A DNA stretch of 9,789 nucleotides from Phycisphaerae bacterium (lineage in GTDB: Bacteria; Planctomycetota; Phycisphaerae; Phycisphaerales; SM1A02): positions 1-9,789 of the forward strand of contig JABJDN010000005.1 of assembly GCA_018665385.1 (NCBI GenBank), written 5' to 3'. Positions within the stretch are counted from its first letter, which is position 1, and every line of letters starts with the position of its first letter. This document shows, piece after piece, positions 1 through 5,670 of this stretch. Made by a program: the position numbers and the translations under genes. The notes beneath the pieces are model-generated. The model worked only from the letters and a program-made list of their open reading frames with translations. It was not told the origin of the DNA and ran no database searches.

Positions 1-409
1 AGAATATTCATCCATCGAAGACGCTGCAATTATTAAAGGCAAGTGGCAGTTCAGCGATGGCATTGCTTTCATGGGCAACGGCACTTGGGACTTAGATGGC
101 GGCACCTTCTCTCGTGGATCCTTGGGAGCTGAACTCGATCACGGGCGAGATGTTCGGACGTATATTGAGTATCGAGAAATTGACATAAGCAACGACCAGT
201 ATCTTGCCGTAGGGCTTCAGTATGAATTGAGCAAACGGTATTCGTTAAATTTCTCCCCTTCTTGGAATTTCAATAATGACAAATTACAATCGTTACATTT
301 TGCTGTAACAAGGCACTACCCAGAATTTGATTTAGTTGGACTTGTCAATTACAACGAGATTCAAGATGAAACTTCGTACGGTTTCAGATTTGACCTTCTG
401 AAGTTTTAA
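1..409 (+). CDS. C-terminal fragment of outer-membrane beta-barrel protein, probably LptD (LPS assembly)
   Basis: The reading frame is open from base 2 to the TAA at 407-409, giving 135 residues, so the gene begins outside the window. The fragment has alternating polar/hydrophobic strands separated by short turns (for example the stretch YLAVGLQYEL, then RYSLNFSPSW, then LHFAVTRHY). It ends in a terminal phenylalanine after SYGFRFDLLKF, which is the C-terminal beta-signal typical of BAM-inserted outer-membrane barrels. The general pattern, a last barrel strand after an R-x-Y/F-P-x-F/W type segment, fits the C-terminal domain of LptD (OstA/Imp), which places lipopolysaccharide in the outer leaflet. 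Another large barrel such as a porin or TonB receptor cannot be excluded from this fragment. Its 3' end overlaps the 3' end of the convergent ksgA by 26 bp. Confidence 0.6.
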   Translation, partial: EYSSIEDAAIIKGKWQFSDGIAFMGNGTWDLDGGTFSRGSLGAELDHGRDVRTYIEYREIDISNDQYLAVGLQYELSKRYSLNFSPSWNFNNDKLQSLHFAVTRHYPEFDLVGLVNYNEIQDETSYGFRFDLLKF

Positions 410-1175
410 CAGTCGTATAAATTTCCTCTAACTGTTGAATTGTCAACGTAGCAGGTCGCATATCTTCTGTCACCCCTTCTGGCAACGCGACATCACGACC
501 AATGATTGTCCCAATTTGTTTTCTGCGTTTTGCAAACAATGCAGTGACGAACAACGCAAACTCAACACTGTTTACGGGCTGAACTGGCTTCGGCACAATA
601 CCCACACATGCACTTGTAATTTTTGGTTGTGGCCAAAAACATGTGTTTGGGACCTTCGTAATAAGTTCTACATCTGCAAGGCGCTGAACAAGGATTGACA
701 AGACGCCCCAGTCAGAAGAATTTACTGAAGCCATGAGTCGCTGTGCAACCTCGTACTGAATTGTCACATATTGCCCAAGGCAAGTTTGGTGTTCAGCAAG
801 TATTCCAACCATGAGTGGGCTTGCAATTTGATACGGCAGATTTGAAACTAGTTTCCACGTGCGGCCATCAATCGCTTCAATGATTTCGGGATTCAATTTT
901 TTTTTCTGCAAACAATCACCATGTATCAATGTGATTGTGTTTCCGAACTTATCTTGCAACAATCCGGTTAAGCCCTTGTCAAGCTCGCAAGCAATAACCG
1001 AACACCCTCTTTCAAGTAGTGCTTCTGTTAGTGCGCCTGTTCCGGGACCAACCTCTACGACTAGTTCCCCTTCTTGTACACCTGAAGCATCAACCAACTT
1101 ACCAATGATATTGTGGTCATGGAGAAAGTTTTGCCCTAGTTTATGCAAGGGAGACAGGCCATACTCGTCGAGCAT
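384..1175 (-). CDS. rsmA: 16S rRNA (adenine(1518)-N(6)/adenine(1519)-N(6))-dimethyltransferase
   Basis: RsmA/KsgA uses S-adenosylmethionine to dimethylate two adjacent adenines in helix 45 of 16S rRNA late in 30S assembly. Visible motifs in order: LGQNFL at residues 13-18; SAM-binding motif I VEVGPGTGALTE at 40-51; acidic motif II CELD at 63-66; GDCL at 86-89; catalytic motif IV NLPY at 112-115; the family signature FWPQPKITSACV at 180-191; and FAKRRKQI at 214-221. At 263 aa it is close to the family norm of about 270. The ATG at 1175 is the only ATG/GTG/TTG start upstream of LGQNFL. However, in-frame residues upstream (LQRLRDIRT) look family-like and lead to a CTG at 1202, with GGAAAGG spaced 7 nt away, so the true start may be CTG. 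The gene is last in the rny-efp-ksgA cluster. An A9 run encodes K91-K93. Confidence 0.95.
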   Translation of the reverse strand: MLDEYGLSPLHKLGQNFLHDHNIIGKLVDASGVQEGELVVEVGPGTGALTEALLERGCSVIACELDKGLTGLLQDKFGNTITLIHGDCLQKKKLNPEIIEAIDGRTWKLVSNLPYQIASPLMVGILAEHQTCLGQYVTIQYEVAQRLMASVNSSDWGVLSILVQRLADVELITKVPNTCFWPQPKITSACVGIVPKPVQPVNSVEFALFVTALFAKRRKQIGTIIGRDVALPEGVTEDMRPATLTIQQLEEIYTTVKTSEGQI

Positions 1176-1204
1176 GGTTCGGATATCTCGAAGTCGTTGC
1201 AGAG

Positions 1205-1780
1205 TTACGCCTTTCCGAGATATTCACCGGAGTCTGTGTTAATTTTTACAACCTGTCCAACTTCGATGAATGGAGGAACGCGAACACGAGCACCAGTTTC
1301 GACAATCGCTTCTTTAAGTTGATTTGTAGCCGTTGCAGCTTTCGCTTGGTCGGTAGTTTCAGTAATAGCTAGCTCAACGGATGCTGGCAAATCTATGCCC
1401 AGAGCGTTGCTGTTGTAGACAAGTACCGTTACGTCAAGGCCATCTTTAAGCCACTGGCTCTGCGTGGGCAACACAACGTCTTCAGCAAGTTCTATTTGGT
1501 CGTAGGTTTCGTTATCCATAAACACCCAGGGACCTTTGCCTTGCCCACTACTATCGTACAAAAACTGCATAGTGCGTTTATCTATGTTTACATCTTCCAC
1601 TTTATCGGATGAATTAAAACGATTGATTTTAATCGTACCAGTATCTAAATTTTTCATCTTCACTTGCACATACGCTGGACCCTTGCCAGGTTTTACGAAT
1701 TCAGTGTCGATGACAATTTGTAGTTTTCCATCGTAAATAAGTGCTTGTCCGCGTCTTAATTCTGTTGATTTAATGGGCAT
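1205..1780 (-). CDS. efp: Elongation factor P
   Basis: EF-P binds between the P and E sites of stalled ribosomes and promotes peptide-bond formation at consecutive prolines. The 191-aa product has the standard length and three-domain layout. An N-terminal KOW-like domain carries the loop FVKPGKGPA, and the tip lysine K33 corresponds to the residue modified in other bacteria (K34 in E. coli). A central OB domain contains FMDNETYDQ. The C-terminal OB domain has VRVPPFIEVGQVVKINTDSG and GEYLGKA, matching the EF-P signature. A lysine rather than arginine at the tip points to an EpmA/B-type or other lysine modification, but no modification gene is in the window. The ATG at 1780 has an AGAGG Shine-Dalgarno 8 nt upstream. 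It lies 32 bp after rny, and its stop codon abuts the possible extended start of ksgA, so one transcript is likely. Confidence 0.97.
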   Translation of the reverse strand: MPIKSTELRRGQALIYDGKLQIVIDTEFVKPGKGPAYVQVKMKNLDTGTIKINRFNSSDKVEDVNIDKRTMQFLYDSSGQGKGPWVFMDNETYDQIELAEDVVLPTQSQWLKDGLDVTVLVYNSNALGIDLPASVELAITETTDQAKAATATNQLKEAIVETGARVRVPPFIEVGQVVKINTDSGEYLGKA

Positions 1781-1812
1781 TTGTATTTCCTCTTGGTACT
1801 CTGTAAAACGTA

Positions 1813-3384
1813 TTAACGAGCGGTTGATTCAGCTCGAACTTCGCGTAGGACTGTAACTTTAATTTCGCCTGGGAACGTCATTTCTTCTTCAATACGGGTA
1901 GCGATACGTTTTGAAATTGCAAATGCTTCGCCATCGCTAATAGATTTGGCATCAACAATAACCCGCACTTCTCGACCTGCTTGAATCGCGAAGGATTCTG
2001 TAACACCCGGTTGTTCCTTTGCGAGCGATTCGAGCTGTTCGAGGCGCTTGACATACATCTCCATCGACTCTCTACGTGCGCCTGGTCTCGCACTGCTTAT
2101 CGCGTCAGCCGCCATAACTATTGGAGTGTACGGAGTTGTTGAGGGTATATCACCGTGATGGCCAGCGATGGCATTTAGAACTGCTTCAGCTTTTTCACCA
2201 TGTTTTTTGCAAAAGTCCATACCAATTTGAGGGTGTGTACCCTCTACTTCATGGTCCATTGCCTTGCCGATATCATGTAAAAATCCACATCGCCTTGCAA
2301 GTTCGCCATCTAGCCCGAGTTCATCTGCAATGACTTGGCATAGGAAGGCGACTTCAACCGAGTGACGAAGCACATTCTGCCCGTAACTTGTCCGAAAGTG
2401 CATCTTACCTGCCGCTTCGATAATCTTTGGATGCAGACCACGAATGTTTGTTTCCATGACAGCATCGTTTCCTGCTTTTATAATTCGTTCCTGAATTTGT
2501 TCTTTCATTTCCTCAACTACTTCTTCGATTCGAGAAGGATGGACCCTGCCGTCTGCGACAAGTTTTTCAAGTGATTTTCCAGCAATCGCTCTGCGAATTG
2601 GGTCGAAACAAGAAACGGAAATAACACCAGGCGTATCATCGATAAGAATATCTACCCCAGTGGCTTGTTCAAGGGCGCGAATATTTCTGCCTTCTCGGCC
2701 GATGACCTTACCCTTCATGTCATCTGATGGGATGCGTACAGAGCGCACTGTAGATTCAGCAACATGGTCTGAAGCAAACCGCTGAATGGCTTGCAGTGTA
2801 ATTTCTCTACTTTTGGATCGTGCTTGGGTGTTCGCTTCAGAAATGATTTTTTCCATAAGATCATTTGCTTCATGCTTAGCATCGTGGCGAACTTCATCCA
2901 ATAATTGGTCTTTCGCTTGGTCACTTGACATTCCAGAAACTTCTTCAAGGCGTGTTCGAAGTGTACTTCGTTCTTTTTCAAAAGCAACTTTTTCAGTTTC
3001 CAGTGTATCAGTTTCCTTATCAAGGGCACTTCGAACGGAATCTAACTTTGTTTGTCGATCAGTTATCTGGTCCATCATCTGGTTAAGACCATCTTCGCGT
3101 TTAGTCACGCGTGCTTGGTCTGCTTTTACTGCCTCTAACGAGCCAGCGACTTCAGCTTCTACTTCTTTTTTGCGTGCAGTTGCGGTACGCTCAGCATCTA
3201 GCTCTGCTTTCTGTGTAATTTTTTCTGCTTCTGCTTTTGCAGCAGATGCCAATTGCTCAGCGTCTTTCTTCGCAAGGCGAATTGTTCCGCCTGTAACTGC
3301 TCGAATTGCAAACCAACCGACCGCTATTCCTGCGATCAAACCCCCAAAGCCAACCCCTAATACTAACCATATATTTGTAGTCAT
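1813..3384 (-). CDS. rny: Ribonuclease Y
   Basis: RNase Y is a membrane-anchored endoribonuclease that initiates mRNA decay. The 523-aa product has the full family architecture: one N-terminal transmembrane helix at about residues 5-28, a long charged coiled coil at about 35-210, a KH RNA-binding domain with GKVIGREGRNIR at 225-236, and a metal-dependent HD phosphohydrolase domain. HD residues visible are H341 (RHSVEVA), H370-D371 (FLHDIGKA), the GHHGD segment at 408-412 and D427 in AADAIS. The C-terminal tail contains the usual GREVRVIVDA and FPGEIKVTV blocks. The ATG at 3384 gives a membrane helix right at the N-terminus, as expected, although only a weak GATAGA-like RBS precedes it. It is the first gene of a minus-strand cluster with efp and ksgA. 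Its promoter presumably lies in 3385-3816, where two candidates can be seen. Confidence 0.97.
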   Translation of the reverse strand: MTTNIWLVLGVGFGGLIAGIAVGWFAIRAVTGGTIRLAKKDAEQLASAAKAEAEKITQKAELDAERTATARKKEVEAEVAGSLEAVKADQARVTKREDGLNQMMDQITDRQTKLDSVRSALDKETDTLETEKVAFEKERSTLRTRLEEVSGMSSDQAKDQLLDEVRHDAKHEANDLMEKIISEANTQARSKSREITLQAIQRFASDHVAESTVRSVRIPSDDMKGKVIGREGRNIRALEQATGVDILIDDTPGVISVSCFDPIRRAIAGKSLEKLVADGRVHPSRIEEVVEEMKEQIQERIIKAGNDAVMETNIRGLHPKIIEAAGKMHFRTSYGQNVLRHSVEVAFLCQVIADELGLDGELARRCGFLHDIGKAMDHEVEGTHPQIGMDFCKKHGEKAEAVLNAIAGHHGDIPSTTPYTPIVMAADAISSARPGARRESMEMYVKRLEQLESLAKEQPGVTESFAIQAGREVRVIVDAKSISDGEAFAISKRIATRIEEEMTFPGEIKVTVLREVRAESTAR

Positions 3385-3472
3385 AAATCTATCTGCAACA
3401 AAGGTAAAACTGCTGCCCTTTCACAAGGTATGAAAGCTGACCCATCCATAACACAATCGCAGATTACTAGTT

Positions 3473-3498
3473 GTGCACATGCATAATATGTATTGCAC
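3473..3498. repeat. Imperfect inverted repeat, possible operator for rny
   Basis: GTGCA at 3473-3477 pairs with TGCAC at 3494-3498, and the inner ATGCAT pairs with ATGTAT through one G-T wobble. This gives an 11-bp stem with one bulged C and an AAT loop. On the minus strand the centre reads TATTAT, a good -10 hexamer, though the hexamer 17 bp upstream (GGGCTT) is not a good -35. The dyad could be a regulator-binding site or simply a hairpin in the rny leader. No regulator is encoded nearby. Confidence 0.35.
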
Positions 3499-3555
3499 GG
3501 CTACAAAGCCCTTTGAGCGAATCTCAGTTCCTTCATCAGGAAGAGATTTTTGAAC

Positions 3556-3577
3556 AACAATTCCGTATTGAATTGTT
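3556..3577. promoter_or_regulatory. Perfect 7-bp dyad over the plus-strand -35 box
   Basis: AACAATT at 3556-3562 is followed after 8 nt by its exact reverse complement AATTGTT at 3571-3577. The right arm covers half of the proposed -35 hexamer (3568-3573), the usual place for a repressor operator. AT-rich dyads of this size can arise by chance, so the operator role is inference. Confidence 0.3.
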
Positions 3578-3596
3578 TTATTGTCGTATATAAAAT
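3568..3596 (+). promoter_or_regulatory. Candidate sigma70 promoter toward the ABC permease
   Basis: A TTGAAT -35 (3568-3573, four of six consensus positions) and a TAAAAT -10 (3591-3596, five of six) are separated by exactly 17 bp. Transcription would start near 3603, giving a leader of about 214 nt before the permease ATG and running through the GC-rich structured island. It is the best plus-strand promoter match I can see in the gap. Confidence 0.45.
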
Positions 3597-3636
3597 ACAA
3601 GCTCAGAAACTATATTAATCTATTCAACTGCTATTT

Positions 3637-3745
3637 GGCGCTCTTAGAACGCCTTTTGCGGTTGCCGGCGAGGGCCGGTGCGATCGGCCTCCCATGAGTG
3701 GTCAACCGAGAAAACTACGTTAACCCTAAAACGATTCAGGTTAAC
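3637..3745 (+). ncRNA. Candidate structured RNA element (5' leader or small RNA), strand uncertain
   Basis: The segment 3659-3708 is about 72% GC (36 of 50 bases) inside AT-rich intergenic DNA. CGGTTG (3659-3664) pairs with CAACCG (3703-3708), and TTTT (3654-3657) with AAAA (3711-3714) extends this to a 10-bp stem with a small internal loop. Inside it, CCGGC (3665-3669) can pair with GCCGG (3674-3678), or GGCCG (3673-3677) with CGGCC (3685-3689). These two share bases and exclude each other. A GGCG/CGCC hairpin lies upstream (3637-3653) and a GTTAACC/GGTTAAC 7-bp hairpin downstream (3719-3745). I do not recognise an Rfam family. The stems exist on either strand; plus is preferred only because of the upstream promoter and downstream hairpin plus T-run. 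Confidence 0.4.
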
Positions 3746-3761
3746 TTCTGTAAGAAACTGT

Positions 3762-3790
3762 AGTATTCCAAAGTAAGGACCTGCCGTCAA
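3762..3790 (-). promoter_or_regulatory. Candidate sigma70 promoter toward rny
   Basis: On the minus strand TTGACG (3790-3785, five of six consensus) is followed by a 17-bp spacer and AATACT (3767-3762, four of six). Transcription would start near 3755 and cross the structured island before reaching rny, a leader of about 370 nt. It faces the plus-strand promoter at 3568-3596, so the two transcripts would be antisense to each other over about 150 bp. Confidence 0.4.
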
Positions 3791-3799
3791 GCAGTTTTT
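3781..3799 (+). terminator. Short terminator-like hairpin with T5 tail just before the permease start
   Basis: CTGC (3781-3784), a six-base loop, GCAG (3791-3794) and then five T (3795-3799). A 4-bp stem is weak for an intrinsic terminator, so this may be an attenuator component or chance. The loop is exactly the complement of the minus-strand TTGACG -35 box. It ends 17 bp before the permease ATG. Confidence 0.3.
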
Positions 3800-3816
3800 A
3801 CCCTTAACTAACTTCT

Positions 3817-5655
3817 ATGCCACGAATTATTAATTGGTTTCTACGGTTCAGCATTCAGAACCCTCTTTGCACCCGCCTAATAGGGTCTGCATCAAGGCGT
3901 CAACGCGATATGTACATTCGCTGGACATATGTCGCCCTGCTCGGTGCTGTGCTCCTCCTTGGGCTTCTGAGTATGACTTCCGGCAGCAGTTTTTCACTAA
4001 GAGATTTAGCCGCAGGCAGCGCGAGCGTGTTTACGTTTCTAGCAATTTTCCAACTTATACTCATCTGTGTACTCACCCCAATCTTCATGTCTGGAGCAAT
4101 TGCAAAAGAATCCGATCCAAAGACATGGGACATTTTGCTCACAACACCAATTTCTCCATTGCAAATTGTGCTGGGCAATATCTTTGGGCGACTTTTTTTT
4201 ATACTCGCGCTTCTTATTGGGGCGCTGCCCATTATGATTGTGACGCAATTTTTCGGTGGAGTACCGCTTCGTACGATTCTCTTGACACAAGTGGTTACGA
4301 TTTTATTAGCATTCGTAGTAGCATCTGCGGCTATTGGCATGAGCGTAACCCGCACTGCTGGTAGAAAAGCCGCTGTAAGTTTCTTCATCCTGACAGTGTT
4401 GTATATTCTGGTGACCTACACAATCGACCAATTGATTCGAGTTCCAATTACAGCAGGCGCTAGCGCAACGTGGACTACACTCCTTACACCCTTAAACCCT
4501 TTCCTAGTGTTAGAAGCTCTACTGCAACCCTCTGGATACATCGTCCCTGAAACAAGCAATTTACCTTGGCCTCTAGGATGGATTACTACGCACCCAGTTG
4601 CAGGGTGGGCGTGGATTACAATAGTTCTTAGCATCAGCATCATCACGTGGGCATCTTTGCAAGTTCGAAAATTAGGAAACAAATCTGACACGAACACTTT
4701 CTGGCAAAAGTTCACTCAATCAACGCTTGAAGACCGAGAGCCTCGCGCTGTGTCCGGCAATCCCATCGCTTGGCGAGAGCGGGTAACTCGACACCGCAAT
4801 ATAGGCTCGAATCTTGGGCGATGGGGGTTTGTTTGCCTGTTCGGCCTCGCATTCATACTACTCACTACATTCTTGTACACAAAAACAATTTCTGCAGATA
4901 TATACCGAGACATCATGTTGTACCTTGTCATTGGCGAGGTCCTCATCGTAGGCTTTTCGGCAATAACTATTTCTGCTTCATCCATTGCTAAGGAACGCGA
5001 AGATGGTTCTCTTGACTTGTTGCTTACCACTTCTATTACTCCGAAACTATATTTAGGAGGAAAAATCCGCGGACTCATCATGCACTTGCTCCCGATGGTT
5101 TTAGTGCCATGTGTTTCGATGCTGTTGATTGGGCTCCTTGTACTTGCAAACCCCGACGGAAACGCAGTATCAGATACTCTAGCGATAACCGTGGGTGATG
5201 ACCAAGCAGCACAATTCATCGAAATGCCTATCGCCTTGTTTGGACCCGCAATTTTATTCCCCGCTGTCTTTATTCCGTTTGTTGCATTTTGCATGACCCT
5301 AGGGTTACTCTGGTCTATGAAAAGCAAAAGCTCTATTGGTGCTATCGTGGCATCGCTGATTTTTGTTTTTATCTTAGTAGCAGGGCTTGGAATGTGCGCT
5401 ATACCTGTTAGCAATGTCCCCTACATGGGGCCCGTTATTAGTGCGCTCTCTCCAATTGCGAATATTTTCGCAGTGCTCTCACCTGCAACAGCGGTACCCA
5501 CTATTGCCGAGACTGGAGTTTATGAAGCAAACTTGGCAACTTCAATAGGCACAATCGTTGCCTGTATGTTCTGGTCGTTGCTCAGCTGGGGCTTACTAAA
5601 AAGTATGACCGTTTCATTTGTGCCGACTGTCAGGCGCCTTGCTGGGATTCAGTAA
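3817..5655 (+). CDS. ABC-2 type transporter permease with two tandem modules
   Basis: This 612-aa polytopic inner-membrane protein would form the membrane part of an ATP-driven exporter; the substrate is unknown. It is built from two copies of the same module. Each begins with an NP motif (NPLCTR at 15-20; NPIAWRE at 315-321). Each then has hydrophobic helices and the hallmark cytosolic segment: IAKESDPKTWDILLTTPISP at 95-114 and IAKEREDGSLDLLLTTSITP at 390-409, identical at 12 of 20 positions. Hydrophobic stretches suggest about 12 membrane segments. The ATG at 3817 is chosen because the N-terminal NP-x3-R ... SRRQRDMYIR pattern is family-like, although no Shine-Dalgarno precedes it. The next Met (3910) would remove that pattern. 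No ATP-binding partner is encoded in the window, so the ATPase must lie elsewhere. The gene ends 15 bp from the convergent unknown gene. Confidence 0.85.
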   Translation: MPRIINWFLRFSIQNPLCTRLIGSASRRQRDMYIRWTYVALLGAVLLLGLLSMTSGSSFSLRDLAAGSASVFTFLAIFQLILICVLTPIFMSGAIAKESDPKTWDILLTTPISPLQIVLGNIFGRLFFILALLIGALPIMIVTQFFGGVPLRTILLTQVVTILLAFVVASAAIGMSVTRTAGRKAAVSFFILTVLYILVTYTIDQLIRVPITAGASATWTTLLTPLNPFLVLEALLQPSGYIVPETSNLPWPLGWITTHPVAGWAWITIVLSISIITWASLQVRKLGNKSDTNTFWQKFTQSTLEDREPRAVSGNPIAWRERVTRHRNIGSNLGRWGFVCLFGLAFILLTTFLYTKTISADIYRDIMLYLVIGEVLIVGFSAITISASSIAKEREDGSLDLLLTTSITPKLYLGGKIRGLIMHLLPMVLVPCVSMLLIGLLVLANPDGNAVSDTLAITVGDDQAAQFIEMPIALFGPAILFPAVFIPFVAFCMTLGLLWSMKSKSSIGAIVASLIFVFILVAGLGMCAIPVSNVPYMGPVISALSPIANIFAVLSPATAVPTIAETGVYEANLATSIGTIVACMFWSLLSWGLLKSMTVSFVPTVRRLAGIQ

Positions 5656-5670
5656 ACATACGCTGGCTAC

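Larger units (their letters stand above)
3385..3816. other. Divergent intergenic region (432 bp) with promoter and RNA-structure signals
   Basis: This non-coding stretch separates rny (minus) from the ABC permease (plus). From left to right it holds: a 26-nt dyad at 3473-3498; a 5-bp hairpin at 3528-3542 followed four bases later by a run of five T; a 7-bp dyad at 3556-3577; a plus-strand sigma70-like promoter at 3568-3596; a GC-rich island with several mutually compatible and competing stems at 3637-3708; a 7-bp hairpin at 3719-3745; a minus-strand sigma70-like promoter at 3762-3790; and a short terminator-like hairpin at 3781-3799. I find no convincing protein-coding gene in it. It is unusually long and structured compared with the 15-32 bp gaps elsewhere in the window. 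Confidence 0.8.

Noticed and set aside
2786..3433. 215-aa plus-strand ORF opposite rny
   Set aside because: Ser/Arg/Ala-rich shadow of the RNase Y coiled-coil codons; the minus-strand gene is unambiguous.
3528..3551. TTCCT-N5-AGGAA hairpin followed by T5 as a plus-strand terminator
   Set aside because: Four bases separate stem and T-run, the stem is AT-rich, and no plus-strand transcript is expected to end there.
3624..3695. 23-codon minus-strand ORF (starts MGGRSHRPSP) inside the GC-rich island
   Set aside because: It has no Shine-Dalgarno, a stop codon only three codons upstream of its ATG, and a composition dictated by the GC-rich stems. Too short to support as a gene, though it would be worth checking if the region proves transcribed.
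3640..3708. SAM-I riboswitch on the minus strand (GGCCC ... GGCAACC resembles the core)
   Set aside because: The spacing between the two blocks is too short. The kink-turn and the downstream GGUGC-type core strand are not where they should be, and rny is not a methionine/SAM gene.
3694..3723. Nine-codon plus-strand ORF (MSGQPRKLR) as a leader peptide before the permease
   Set aside because: No RBS precedes it, and an ORF this short is expected by chance. There is no stall-motif evidence.
4193..4200. T8 run in the permease as a phase-variation tract
   Set aside because: It encodes ordinary Leu-Phe-Phe in a membrane helix, and runs of this length are common in AT-rich membrane genes.
4716..5414. 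232-aa minus-strand ORF within the permease
   Set aside because: Antisense shadow of a clear membrane-protein gene; no RBS and no family resemblance.
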